The notes: generated from the sequence alone by a model not told the origin. 64,000 nucleotides of DNA from Erwinia_E haradaeae_H (GCF_900698885.1 NZ_LR217705.1:1-64000); one strand, 5' to 3'. Shown: positions 50,021 to 60,235, counted from the first letter of the stretch. Program-made: numbers and translations.

Positions 50021-51472
50021 TTATAGTTGAGGGGAATTGTTTTTAATTGGTTTATTTTTTTGTGATAATCTCTTTTTTCGTTTTTCAAAACGAGTTTTAG
50101 CAATAATAGAGCGTTTACTATCCGCATCAAGGTTCCGAATAATTTCTTTTTCTTTTTGATAGTATCGCACAAGTGGAATATTACTTGGGCAAACATATGA
50201 ACACGCGCCACACTCAATACAGTCAATGACGTTGTGTTTACGAGCTTTTTCGTGATCACCCCCTCGAATAAACCAGTATAGTTGTTGCGGTAATAAGGAT
50301 ACTGGACAAACATCAGAACATATACCACAACGAATACAGCTTTGTTCTACTTTATTTATTTTAATTTCTTCAGAATCTGGAGCTAAAATACAATTAGTAA
50401 TTTTAATTACTGGTATAACGTCTGTTGGCAAAGGAAGACCCATTAAGGCACCACCCATTAGTATAATTTGTTGACCTTTAGGATTAAAACCAGCATGCTT
50501 TAGTAGATAATTAATTGGGGTACCTAATCTTGCCCATAGATTTCCAGGACGACTTAGAGATGAACCGGTTAACGTAATGACGCGTTCAGTAAGTGGTTCT
50601 CCATTAATAATAGCTCGTTTTACTGCAAAGGCAGTGCTAACATTTTGAATAAATACGCCCATTTCAGAAGAATGCTGATTATATGGAACCTCTTTTCCTG
50701 TTAGTATTTTTATTAAGTGTTTAGCGTTACCCGAAGGGTATTTAGTGGGGATAACACGAATAGAGATGGATGGATTCATATTATGTTGTAGTGTTTTTTT
50801 TAATGCTAAAATGGCTTTTGGTTTATTATCCTCGATACCTATTAGAATTTGATGCGCTTGGAGAATCCAAGCTAAAATACGAACGCCTTCTAGAACTTCT
50901 AGAGGATGATCTTGTATCAACTGATCATCGGCTGTAATATATGGTTCACATTCGACAGCGTTAATAATTAATGTGTTTATTTTTTTTAATCCAGATTTTA
51001 GTTTAATTGCAGTTGGGAATCCCGCACCGCCTAGTCCAGCTATTCCAGATTCATGAATAATTTTTAATATTTGCGAACGATCCATATCACGGTAATATTT
51101 AAAGTTTTTTTTATGGTAGCATTGATCCTGCCCATCTGGAGTAATAAATATACACGTTTCTAATAAAGATGCATGAGCTGTTGCATGTGGTGTAATTTTT
51201 GTTATTACACCAGAAGTAGGTGCGTGTACTGGCAACATACTGCCATTACCATGTGTGAGCGCCTGACCACGTAAGACCTGGTCACCTTCTTTTACATTAA
51301 CTTCACCTTCAGGTCCTATGTGTTGTCGAAGAGGTAAAATGAATTGTGGTGGTAAAGGTATTTTTTGTATCGGAGTATTACTGGACTGACTTTTCATATC
51401 TAATGGATGAATTCCACCGTGAAAATCCCATAGTTGGTTTTTTTTAATTTTCTTCTTAAATATTCGTAACAT
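50021..51472 (-). CDS. rsxC: Electron transport complex subunit RsxC, short form
   Basis: RsxC is the peripheral subunit that binds NADH/FMN and two [4Fe-4S] clusters. From the ATG at 51472 (MLRIFKKKIKKNQLWDFHGGIHP) the product has 483 residues. E. coli RsxC is about 740, the difference being its long Ala/Lys-rich repeat tail. The core is complete: GLGGAGFPTAIKL (nucleotide site), CIRCGICSDVCP and CIECGACSYVCP. It ends soon after the position of ARFEARQARLE. A TTG-initiated extension to 51502 is possible but unlike the family. It overlaps rsxB by 17 bp. Confidence 0.95.
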   Translation of the reverse strand: MLRIFKKKIKKNQLWDFHGGIHPLDMKSQSSNTPIQKIPLPPQFILPLRQHIGPEGEVNVKEGDQVLRGQALTHGNGSMLPVHAPTSGVITKITPHATAHASLLETCIFITPDGQDQCYHKKNFKYYRDMDRSQILKIIHESGIAGLGGAGFPTAIKLKSGLKKINTLIINAVECEPYITADDQLIQDHPLEVLEGVRILAWILQAHQILIGIEDNKPKAILALKKTLQHNMNPSISIRVIPTKYPSGNAKHLIKILTGKEVPYNQHSSEMGVFIQNVSTAFAVKRAIINGEPLTERVITLTGSSLSRPGNLWARLGTPINYLLKHAGFNPKGQQIILMGGALMGLPLPTDVIPVIKITNCILAPDSEEIKINKVEQSCIRCGICSDVCPVSLLPQQLYWFIRGGDHEKARKHNVIDCIECGACSYVCPSNIPLVRYYQKEKEIIRNLDADSKRSIIAKTRFEKRKKRLSQKNKPIKNNSPQL

Positions 51473-52046
51473 GGTTTTGTACCAAAATGGTTCGCTCAAC
51501 AATGCTGTTAGGTTGATCCCGGTAAGATGTGTTAAGAGTATTAGATGCTATATTCATATCAATGCAGTGTTTTGGGCATGTGGCAAGGCATAGATTACAA
51601 CCCGTACAGATTTCACTCAACACTGTGTGCATAGTTTTTTTTGCTCCAATTATAGCATCAACTGGACAAACTTGAATACATTTAGTGCAACCAATACAGT
51701 TATCTTCATTAATCCATGCAATTGTATGCTCGGGTTTACTTATAGCTGAATTATCTAATGGTTGTGGATCAATATTAATTATTTTAGCTATTTTTAACAT
51801 AACGTATTCCCCACCAGGGATACATTTATTGATTATTTTATCTTGTTTTGCAATAGCATTTGCATAAGGCAGGCATCCCGGGTAACCGCATTGTCCGCAT
51901 TGGCTTTGTGGTAAAATTTTATCAATTTGGTTAACAATTATATTTTCTGTTATTGCAAAACGGTAGGATGTGTATCCTAATAAGGAGCCGCAAATAAAAC
52001 TAATTGTGCTTAAAACAGCCACGGATATGCAGATTGAAGTGATCAT
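51456..52046 (-). CDS. rsxB: Electron transport complex subunit RsxB
   Basis: RsxB is the ferredoxin-like subunit. The product has 196 residues (E. coli 192). An N-terminal membrane anchor (about 3–25) is followed by the Fe-S domain Cys50, 53, 58 and 75, then two 4Fe-4S ferredoxin motifs, Cys117/120/123/127 and Cys147/150/153/157. All twelve cysteines are present. The start overlaps rsxA by 4 bp. Confidence 0.97.
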   Translation of the reverse strand: MITSICISVAVLSTISFICGSLLGYTSYRFAITENIIVNQIDKILPQSQCGQCGYPGCLPYANAIAKQDKIINKCIPGGEYVMLKIAKIINIDPQPLDNSAISKPEHTIAWINEDNCIGCTKCIQVCPVDAIIGAKKTMHTVLSEICTGCNLCLATCPKHCIDMNIASNTLNTSYRDQPNSIVERTILVQNHVTNI

Positions 52047-52624
52047 GTTTTAATTAGTCCAGTAAAACCCATAAATGCCATGGCCATTAATCCTGCGGTA
52101 ATCAAAGTAATAGATGCCCCTTTAAATGGTGATGGTGTATCAGCTAGAGCTAAACGTTCTCGTATACCAGAAAATAAAATCATCACTAGTGAAAATCCAA
52201 TAGAAGCGCTAAATCCATATAGAGCAGCCTGCATAAAAGTATGATGAAGGTGGACACTTAAAATAGGTACACCAAGAACGGCGCAGTTGGTGGTAATCAA
52301 TGGGAGAAAAATACCTAAAAGTTGATAAAGGTGCGGGCTTGTTTTACGCATTACCATTTCAGTAAATTGCACAACAACGGCAATAATAAGAATATATGTC
52401 ATGGTCCGTAAATAGATTAAATCCAGTGGTAGTAAGATTAACAGATTTACTGCCCAAGATACAATCGAGGCGAGGGTCATGACAAATGTTGTAGCAAGAC
52501 CCATACTAATTGCAGTCTCTATTTGTTTAGAGACTCCCATAAAAGGGCATAAACCAAGAAATTTCACCAATACAAAATTATTAACTAAGATTGTACTAAT
52601 AAAAAGTAATAAGTAGTCAGTCAT
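52043..52624 (-). CDS. rsxA: Electron transport complex subunit RsxA
   Basis: RsxA is an integral membrane subunit. The product has 193 residues, the same as E. coli, with about six membrane spans. Conserved segments are VNNFVLVKFLGLCPFMGVSKQ, ITTNCAVLGVP and LVMILFSGIRERL. It is the first gene of rsxABCDG. In full systems it pairs with RsxE, which is not found here. Confidence 0.97.
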   Translation of the reverse strand: MTDYLLLFISTILVNNFVLVKFLGLCPFMGVSKQIETAISMGLATTFVMTLASIVSWAVNLLILLPLDLIYLRTMTYILIIAVVVQFTEMVMRKTSPHLYQLLGIFLPLITTNCAVLGVPILSVHLHHTFMQAALYGFSASIGFSLVMILFSGIRERLALADTPSPFKGASITLITAGLMAMAFMGFTGLIKT

Positions 52625-53658
52625 GAGGTATACTTTACTCTCAATTTAAATCAACTAGATAGATAATATTTTTCTAAAGTGATTCATTCAGGCTAACTAT
52701 TATGTTTTTTGGTATTAAAAAGATTTTTATTAAAATAGAAAGGAGTCATATTTACGCCTCTGGCACTAATATCCAATTAATATTCATACGGATGAATTAT
52801 TTATATATCATTAATTAGTTTTGAGAAAACCCATGAATTTATATAAAGATATAGTTGGTATGAAAATACAAAGACAACTGTAAGATATTTTTTAATATAA
52901 TATAAAAACTGTTTGGTTTTATATTAAAGCCACCAATTAATAATAATTATTTTTAAGTCATTACTTCTTAATGTGTCAATCTTTGATAGACGAGTTCTAT
53001 TTTAGTTGTGTGTCTTGGAGTTATTTCTTGATTTTATTTGTATAAATATTAGGCATCAAATTGATTTGATTGTATTTTTTATGCCACGGATTTTGTAAGG
53101 GTATTTTGTTGAATTTTATGTATCATAATAAGACATATATAAAAAAATATCTATTGAATTTTATTCATTGTTAATATTTTAAGTGAGCTGATTGCTATTG
53201 AATCTTTTACAAAAATATTATTATTAAGATATTTAAGGTGTGATATGTGTTTTTTTTGATAAAAAATGAGATAAATTATAGAATCGACAATAATTCATAC
53301 AATGACAGCTTTAATTAAGGCTAATCAATGGTCATGCTATACACTATAGTTTTATATATGCTCAGATAAACTTTAGAGAACGTGCTTTCTTAATTGGTTG
53401 GTAATATATATGATTCGCGAGATTAATAAGTTGTCTCGCATATTTGGTGTGTTGTATGTAGATTGTAATTTATTATTCATAGCTCTCTAAGGATTTATTT
53501 CTCGATTTTATATTGTATAATGTATAACATTAGTGTTTCCTGATAGTATCAATTTTAACTATTTTTAATATCGCCACTGACATTAATTATTATTAAGATT
53601 TTTTCATATGATTAGATTAATAATATGAGCTCGTGTATCATATTTGATGGAGGAGTAT
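52625..53658. other. Gene-free spacer rsxA–prmB
   Basis: This is 1.0 kb between divergent genes, A/T-rich. No gene, strong palindrome or clear promoter was recognised. Confidence 0.5.
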
Positions 53659-54591
53659 ATGAAAAAATGCATGCTTAATGAAGCAGTTAACGACTTACGA
53701 ACGATTGGTGATATGTTGCGATGGTCAGTTAGTTGTTTTGCTGCTGCTGATTTACATTATGGTCATGGTACTGATAACCCCTGGGATGAGGCGATTCAGC
53801 TGATTTTTCCTACGCTTTATTTACCCTTAGAAATTTCAGATATTGTATTTTCCGCTAGACTGACATATAGCGAAAGACAGAGCATTGTTGATCGTGTAGA
53901 GCATCGCATTAATGATCATATTCCTGTTGCTTATTTAACAAATAAGGCGTGGTTTTGTGGTTATGAGTTTTATGTTGATGAACGTGTACTGATTCCACGT
54001 TCTCCTATTGCTGAATTAATTACTCAGAAATTTTCTGGAATCCTTAATAAGGAGCCTGAATGTGTTCTTGATATGTGCACCGGTAGTGGCTGTATAGCTA
54101 TTGTTTGTGCTTTAGTATTTCCGCATGCAACGGTTGATGCGGTAGATATTTCTAGAGATGCATTAGCTGTAGCTAATAAAAATATTGATATGTATGATTT
54201 GAAAAAACGTGTGACACCTATTTATTCTGATTTATTTGATGAGTTACCTATAAAACAATATGATTTAATTGTGACCAATCCACCATATGTGGATGTTGAC
54301 ATTATAAAAGAGTTACCTAAAGAATATCATCATGAACCTATACTTGGTTTTTTGGGTGGTGATCATGGACTAACATTATTGTTTCGTATTTTAAATAATG
54401 TGGCGCAATATTTAAATATAAATGGGATTCTTGTTTGTGAAGTTGGTAATAGCATGAATGCTTTGATTACTAGTAACCCAGATATACCTTTTAATTGGAT
54501 TGAGTTAGATAATGGTGGTGGTGGGGTGTTTTTTCTTACAAGAAATCAAATAATTAATATGAAGAATAAAGAAAAAATTATAGAAAATTAA
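53659..54591 (+). CDS. prmB: 50S ribosomal protein L3 glutamine methyltransferase
   Basis: PrmB methylates the side-chain amide of a glutamine in ribosomal protein L3 using SAM. From the ATG at 53659 the product has exactly 310 residues, as in E. coli. GGAGG lies just upstream, while earlier ATG/TTG codons (53644, 53647) overlap that site. The SAM motif VLDMCTGSGCIAI and the substrate motif NPPYVD are present. aroC, its usual neighbour, is missing. The stop lies within a perfect palindrome. Confidence 0.96.
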   Translation: MKKCMLNEAVNDLRTIGDMLRWSVSCFAAADLHYGHGTDNPWDEAIQLIFPTLYLPLEISDIVFSARLTYSERQSIVDRVEHRINDHIPVAYLTNKAWFCGYEFYVDERVLIPRSPIAELITQKFSGILNKEPECVLDMCTGSGCIAIVCALVFPHATVDAVDISRDALAVANKNIDMYDLKKRVTPIYSDLFDELPIKQYDLIVTNPPYVDVDIIKELPKEYHHEPILGFLGGDHGLTLLFRILNNVAQYLNINGILVCEVGNSMNALITSNPDIPFNWIELDNGGGGVFFLTRNQIINMKNKEKIIEN

Positions 54592-54620
54592 TATAATTAA
54601 ATTAATTTAATTATATTAAT
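54587..54620. terminator. Perfect 34-bp palindrome over the prmB stop
   Basis: Two 17-bp A/T-only arms (54587–54603 and 54604–54620) meet without a loop and include the prmB TAA. It resembles the palindrome at the eno stop. It may mark the 3' end of the message. Confidence 0.45.
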
Positions 54621-54656
54621 GATGATACTGTCTTGTTTTTTTGCGATAAACTCCCT

Positions 54657-54688
54657 AATGAATGAATGAATGAATGAATGAATGAATG
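54657..54688. repeat. Tetranucleotide microsatellite (AATG), 8 units
   Basis: Eight perfect AATG units occur in non-coding DNA between convergent genes, about 65 bp past prmB. Confidence 0.95.
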
Positions 54689-54855
54689 GTATTATATAGC
54701 TTAAGTTAGATTTATATATCATCTAATTTAGAAATAAAGTTGATACAAAAGAGTCAATACATGATATATAGTATTTTTATACTAATTAAACTAAAAGATT
54801 GTTTGTAGAGTATATAATTAAGATTTTTTTGTAAGTCTCAGATTCTTAATTAATG

Positions 54856-54899
54856 CAATCTATATATATTATACGAGGTGAGTTAGATTGTATAGATTG
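54856..54899 (-). terminator. Inverted repeat next to the ydgI stop
   Basis: CAATCTATA (54856–54864) pairs exactly with TATAGATTG (54891–54899) across 26 nt. It begins one base past the 3' end of the antiporter gene. Confidence 0.35.
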
Positions 54900-54900
54900 T

Positions 54901-56241
54901 TCATTTAGATTGTTTATTAGGATCAAAATTACTATATTTTTTTAGTTTCTTGGTTATGATAAAAATTAGAACTCCAGGTATATAAAGCATCATCGACAGT
55001 AGTAAATTTAAGATACCTGATGCATATATTAACCAGGTTCCGTAGGCGCCTGAGCCAATTGATATAAGAGTTATAAAGGGTTTATGTAATTCACGTGAAA
55101 CTTTAAAAAGATAAGCACTAACTAACAAATATGGCATTAGTATCATTTCTGATGCGATGCTGAGCAATGTGTTATAATTACAATGAGTTAACCAAATTAA
55201 TATTAAAGCAAGCTGTACGCATATATTTGTCAGAGATAAAGAAAGTTTCGATGCCTTAGGAGAATTTTGAGTTGCAAGTGCGCGAACTGGGCACAAATCA
55301 TGCTGTGCAGCAATCACAGGTACTTCTGAAGCCATGATAGTCCAGCTAAGGTATGCGCCACATACCGAGAGAATAAGACCAGTGATAATAATAATACTGC
55401 CCCAGCTCCCTAATAAATGATTCATAATTCCAGCCATGGCAGGATTTTGCATTTTTGCTAATTCTTCTCTTGGGATCACACCTAAAGATAGTAAACTAAC
55501 TAGTAAATAGATTACCAACGCTATAAGCACGGCAAACATTGTAGCGCGCCCAATGTCATGTTTATTGCGCGCGTGGGATGACATAACTACTGCTCCCTCG
55601 ATTCCAATAAAGACCCATAAAGTAATCAGCATGGTGTCTTTTACCTGCTGAGATAGTGATTTTTGTAACGATAAACCAGTAAAATCAAAACAAAAACAAT
55701 GATATTTAAAAGCGCTGATTGCTAAAATAATAAATAACCCGAGAGGCACAAGTTTAGCTAATGTTGCAATAAGATTAATACTGGCTGCTGTTCTAATACC
55801 TTGCAAAACTAATGAATGAATCAGCCATAATAAAAAAGAGGCTGCTAATATGGCTTGCCATGTATTACCGTTTCCAAATATAATGTGATTTGGAGAGTCA
55901 ATAAAAAAACTTATAGAAGAACAGACAATTACTAAATAAGAGGCATTTGCAATTACTGCACATAACCAATATCCCCAGGCAGAACAGAATCCGATAAATT
56001 TTCCAAATCCTGCTTGAGCGTATATAAAAATACCACCGTCTAAATGAGGTTTTAGTCTACTCAGTAATAGTAATGTTAATGCTAGTAGCATTACACCGCA
56101 CCCAGTAATACCCCACGCTATAAGTAACGCAGCAGGGCTGGCAATTTCTGCCATATTTTGTGGCAAGCTAAAAATACCAGCCCCTAACATTGAACTGAGA
56201 ACAAGTGCAGTTAGCGCACTTAAATTTAAATTTTTACTCAA
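54901..56241 (-). CDS. ydgI: Basic amino acid antiporter of the YdgI/ArcD type
   Basis: This is an inner-membrane protein of the APC superfamily (basic amino acid/polyamine antiporters), probably exchanging arginine and ornithine or a similar pair. The match to E. coli YdgI (as I recall it, about 460 residues) runs from LNLSALTALVLSSMLGAGIFSLPQNMA to the end, with about 12 hydrophobic segments. Also visible are LDGGIFIYAQAGFGKFIGFCSAWGYW and WVFIGIEGAVVMS. The start is taken as TTG at 56241 (446 residues), with GAGG 7 nt upstream; a TTG four codons earlier is less likely. The substrate is inferred from family. Confidence 0.88.
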   Translation of the reverse strand: MSKNLNLSALTALVLSSMLGAGIFSLPQNMAEIASPAALLIAWGITGCGVMLLALTLLLLSRLKPHLDGGIFIYAQAGFGKFIGFCSAWGYWLCAVIANASYLVIVCSSISFFIDSPNHIIFGNGNTWQAILAASFLLWLIHSLVLQGIRTAASINLIATLAKLVPLGLFIILAISAFKYHCFCFDFTGLSLQKSLSQQVKDTMLITLWVFIGIEGAVVMSSHARNKHDIGRATMFAVLIALVIYLLVSLLSLGVIPREELAKMQNPAMAGIMNHLLGSWGSIIIITGLILSVCGAYLSWTIMASEVPVIAAQHDLCPVRALATQNSPKASKLSLSLTNICVQLALILIWLTHCNYNTLLSIASEMILMPYLLVSAYLFKVSRELHKPFITLISIGSGAYGTWLIYASGILNLLLSMMLYIPGVLIFIITKKLKKYSNFDPNKQSK

Positions 56242-57542
56242 AAAATACCTCAAATATAGAATATAATATTAATTAATTATTATTTATAATGGTTTAATAT
56301 CATTACTAACGTATGATATAAAAATAAATATATATTTCTTATATTTAGCTTAAGCTAAAATTTTCATCCAAAATTATACTCATCAAAATCATTTGTACGG
56401 GCTCGTAACTTAGTATTAAAAAAATTTATTTATATAGTTATTTCAATAATTCTATTAAAGAATAATTCTTGAATAATGTGATTCAACTTTGATTGAACCA
56501 TTACGTTGTTTTTAAAAAACATAGCATGTGTTATAGGTAATATTATTTTTCGCAAAATATACTATCTTTGTAAGATTTTTTTATCTTAATCAGTATGAGT
56601 GCTATAAGCATGTTAACTATCCGGATAGTATCTGATATATTTTAATAGGTTATCGTAAAACTTGTTTATTTTTTTTCTACAGATGCAAATAATTTATATT
56701 TGATACTAAGTATTATTATTTAAATTTTTAAATTTTAGTGATTTATTTCTGGAGATATACAAAAGGTTTCTTAAAAATTAAACTACTTATTAGTTTTCAT
56801 TATATCTCAGATCTGAGTAAAGAAGATGTTATCTTACGATCATAAATTTAGATAGTACGTGAGTCCTGAAGATAAGATCATTTATCATAGATCGTAATGA
56901 GTATATATTATTTGAGATTTGAAGATAAAAACTTAAAATTAGTGAATATTGTATATACTGGTTTTTGAGTAAAAACATACATTTTCACTGTTACTGGATA
57001 CGTGTATATCTGTGTTTTTGTCTAAAATCTTATATAAATAAAAGATATTTAAATAAAAGCGTTTATAATTCATGAATTTCTCTTAAACCAAGTATTTCTA
57101 ATTCGATAAACTATTGTCTGGATAGGTTATTGTTAGAAAGTTAATTACATTAACGAGCATCATATAAAACATTGATACATTGCTAAAAGCATCTAGTGCA
57201 AAGATGCTGATGACATCATACAGTATAAATAACTTTTATTGTAGCTAATATTAAGAATATACGTAGGATAATTTTACAGAAGAATAGAATTCTACAATCA
57301 AACAAAAGTATATTATTTTTTTTGTTATGATTAAAGATGTCTGGAATCTCACGTCGCTACAAAAACTAAACAGTCTTTTTATTTCCAGTTCTTTAGAGAA
57401 ATAGGATTTTATTTTTTTATGATGCGGCATGAACGTTAAATATTTAATTTGTATTGCCATCTTAAGCAAAAGATAGAAAATCATTGATAGATAAAATAGG
57501 ATTATTTATAATAATTCTTTTTTTGTATTTATTTAAGATTTT

Positions 57543-57614
57543 TTACTATAAGTTTTTTATAAATATTGATTAATTAAAATAATTTACTCTTACATATGCA
57601 AAAACTTATAGTAA
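57543..57614. repeat. Inverted repeat, 15-bp arms, 42-nt loop
   Basis: TTACTATAAGTTTTT (57543–57557) is the exact complement of 57600–57614. It is located about 560 bp past the end of sbcB. Confidence 0.75.
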
Positions 57615-58145
57615 TTTTTAAAAATATTTTTGTGGATGTATAAAGTATGCTACATATTAAGTGATATTTACCATAAAACTTTTGCACTAATACAGAGCTG
57701 CTTTATTACTTATTGTACCGGCCTTATCTAATTACTCGATTAGATGATACCATCGATATATATAATGTTTTTATTAATTCACTTGCAGTTATAGTAGATA
57801 ACCGAATAATTTTTACCTTTATTTTTATTATTGTATAATATTTATATTGAGGTTTTCACGGTTGACAGAAGATTCTAAGAAATTATGAGATAAAGATAAA
57901 AACTATAGTATATCTATGATTGATTTTTAAAAAAGCGCAAAAGCAAGATATAAATACACACTGATATTTTAATTATTTTTTTTCAGTTTTTGTAAAATTT
58001 TATGCTAAATATGCAATATTGACATTATTTTTTCTCTAAATTTTGTGTGATTAATTTTTTTATGATATAGCTTAATAGCATTCTGTGTCATCACATTAGG
58101 TTGAAGTATTTAGTATCGATGATATATAGAAATATGCTTGGGATA

Positions 58146-58163
58146 TTTTAATCTAGATTAAAA
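58146..58163. terminator. 18-bp palindrome just after sbcB
   Basis: TTTTAATCTAGATTAAAA is a perfect palindrome 13 bp past the sbcB stop on the − strand. It is a candidate 3'-end structure like those at eno and prmB. Confidence 0.4.
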
Positions 58164-58176
58164 AATTAAAGGTTAG

Positions 58177-59610
58177 TTAAAAAGATTCAACATTTAAGGA
58201 AAGCTCAATGTCTTTTGTGTAATCTAATAGTGCTTGAAGCTTTGCTTGTTTATTTGGATCAACGTGATGCTTTACATAAAGTAACTTAATTTTATTTTTA
58301 TATTCTTGTATGTATATCGGATTTAATATTGTACGTCGATGCTTTAACCATGCTACTTTTTCTGCAGAAGTTAATAAATCTGGAAAATTTCGCGCACGAA
58401 ATCGAAAAAATAACTGTTCAAGACGTTTATCATAAAACGTGAGATTTAAGGTTGATAGGTTTTCTATAGGAGAATTGCATATAGTATTGATTGTAGAGCG
58501 ATCAACATAACTAAAGAAACCATTATAAATTTGTGTATCTATATCTCCTAAATGGATGTATTTTGCCTTTGTTTTATACAGTTCTATAACTTTTTCACGT
58601 ATCTTTGTATATTTGAGCAATTGAGCTAGATTATTATCATAGTATTTTAAGTTTATCCCGACACGAAGAGCATCAGATTCTCTTAAGACATTAGCTGGTG
58701 CAATAACAGGGCATTTATTTATATAAATTAGTTGTAACGGAAGGTTAAAGTTATTATTGGTTAGACTGTAATCATTACTAAGAGACTGACATGATATATT
58801 AGCATTAAGAGCTATAAGTGGCGAAATATCTTTACCAAGATCGCACGTTATTAGAGCGTTTTTATTATTAGGGTGCCATGCTAGTGGAGCAACACAACTA
58901 ATATTACTCTTTTCTTTTCCAAACCTGCTAGAAATAAAAACAAAACTGCGCATTTTTGAATAATTTATTAATGCACGGAGATTATGTTTTTGTCGATGAG
59001 TATATAAAAAATTATATAATTTCGGTTGTTTTTTTTTAATTAATTTTGCAAGAGAAATTGTCGCATATACATCAGATAATGCGTCATGTGCGCTGTGATG
59101 AATTATCTGATTTTCCTTGGTGATGCTTTCTAGAGAGAAAGTAGGAAAGCCTTGATGGTTTTTTGGCCAACGAACACCATCTGGGCGTAAAGCATAGCAA
59201 GCTCTAGCTACATCTAACAGATCCCATCGACTATTAGAATGTTTCCAGCTCCAATCATAAGGATCATAAAAGTTTCGGTAGAATAAATTTCTACTGACTT
59301 CATCATCAAAACAAATATTGTTATAACCTACAATGCAGGTGTTAGGTACGCAAAATATTTCATGAATACGTTTAGTAAATTTTGCCTCATTTATACCCCG
59401 TAACTGGGTAATTTGTGGTGTAATGCCTGTTATAAGTACTGCTTCCGGTTGCGGTAAATAATCATTTGCTAGGCAACAATAAATAATTTCAGGCTCGCCT
59501 ATAAGATTGAAATCCATATCAGTGCGTATTGCTGCAAATTGCGCTGGTCTGTCTAATGATGGACTTATTCCAAAGGTTTCATAGTCATAAAATAGAAAAG
59601 TAGGTTGCAT
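58177..59610 (-). CDS. sbcB: Exodeoxyribonuclease I
   Basis: ExoI degrades single-stranded DNA 3' to 5' and takes part in recombination and mismatch repair. From the ATG at 59610 the product has 477 residues (E. coli 475). The DEDDh catalytic set is visible: Asp and Glu in YDYETFG, Asp in CFDDEVSRN, and His and Asp in HDALSDVYAT. The C-terminal SH3-like and helical parts are complete though diverged. A TTG-initiated extension of 12 codons to 59646 is unlikely. It stands alone between long spacers. Confidence 0.95.
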   Translation of the reverse strand: MQPTFLFYDYETFGISPSLDRPAQFAAIRTDMDFNLIGEPEIIYCCLANDYLPQPEAVLITGITPQITQLRGINEAKFTKRIHEIFCVPNTCIVGYNNICFDDEVSRNLFYRNFYDPYDWSWKHSNSRWDLLDVARACYALRPDGVRWPKNHQGFPTFSLESITKENQIIHHSAHDALSDVYATISLAKLIKKKQPKLYNFLYTHRQKHNLRALINYSKMRSFVFISSRFGKEKSNISCVAPLAWHPNNKNALITCDLGKDISPLIALNANISCQSLSNDYSLTNNNFNLPLQLIYINKCPVIAPANVLRESDALRVGINLKYYDNNLAQLLKYTKIREKVIELYKTKAKYIHLGDIDTQIYNGFFSYVDRSTINTICNSPIENLSTLNLTFYDKRLEQLFFRFRARNFPDLLTSAEKVAWLKHRRTILNPIYIQEYKNKIKLLYVKHHVDPNKQAKLQALLDYTKDIELSLNVESF

Positions 59611-59962
59611 AAATATAGTTTCAGTGTATAGCGTTCCTATAATCAAGTATACAATTTTTTATAAGTTAAGTTAGGTATAGAACTTTATGCTGATGAAGAA
59701 TACATTATTAGCTATGATTTAAGTTCGTGTCGTTATAAAATAATGATCAAAAATTAGTTAATAAGATTTATAGAGTATATAATATCATTATTTATAGTAT
59801 TTTAAGATACTTGTGTATATCTTTTATTTAAAATAAATCAGATCACTTGATATTAATCATGTATAGTAAGAATCAATACGTGCAATATGAGATAACAGTT
59901 AAGACCAAATGATAGGTTTTAAAAGTAAAATATAGATATTTTATATTGTGATAGATCACGTA

Positions 59963-60160
59963 TTATTCTTTTTCTTTAGATAGCATGAGGCTGATTTCTA
60001 TATTTATTTGTCTATATAAATTTTCTGGTAAAAAATTAATCGCGTCTACTTGTACGAACACCAGATACCTAATAGTAAATTTGTTTTTATAAGCGCAAAA
60101 TTTAGTAATAACGGGGAATGACGTTCGGATTTTATTTTCTTGAAAAATATTATTTCTTAA
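59963..60160 (-). pseudogene. Possible remnant of an unidentified gene (C-terminal part)
   Basis: A frame of 65 codons without a plausible start ends at a TAA (59965–59963). Its residues look protein-like: a mixed strand/helix pattern with TSFPVITKF, FTIRYLVFVQVDAINFLPE and a charged end LMLSKEKE. It uses G+C-bearing codons (GAC, GCG, CCC, ACG) unlike the flanks. I do not recognise the family. It could be the tail of a decayed gene or a chance open frame. Confidence 0.3.
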
Positions 60161-60201
60161 TTATTTATTTTAATTTAAATCCAGCAATACTTGTTATATA
60201 T

Positions 60202-60235
60202 CATAAATATATATAGTTCATAAATATATATAGTT
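60202..60235. repeat. 17-bp tandem duplication
   Basis: CATAAATATATATAGTT occurs twice in direct succession with no mismatch. Confidence 0.85.

Larger units (their letters stand above)
54592..54900. other. Spacer prmB–ydgI with repeats
   Basis: This 309-bp convergent spacer holds the rest of the prmB palindrome, an AATG microsatellite (54657–54688) and an inverted repeat next to the ydgI stop (54856–54899). No gene is seen. Confidence 0.7.
56242..58176. other. Gene-free spacer ydgI–sbcB
   Basis: This is 1.9 kb of A/T-rich DNA. It contains an inverted repeat with 15-bp arms (57543–57557 / 57600–57614), one with 8-bp arms (TTACGATC 56835–56842 / GATCGTAA 56891–56898) and an 18-bp palindrome by sbcB. 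A 77-codon frame at 57251–57484 (−) has no recognisable features and is not called. Confidence 0.5.

Noticed and set aside
50008..50328. 106-codon frame with Leu/Lys-rich residues on the − strand
   Set aside because: It overlaps the conserved iron–sulfur part of rsxC in another frame; it is a shadow.
57251..57484. 77-codon open frame on the − strand
   Set aside because: No recognisable motif, no clear ribosome site and low-complexity composition. It is likely a chance frame.
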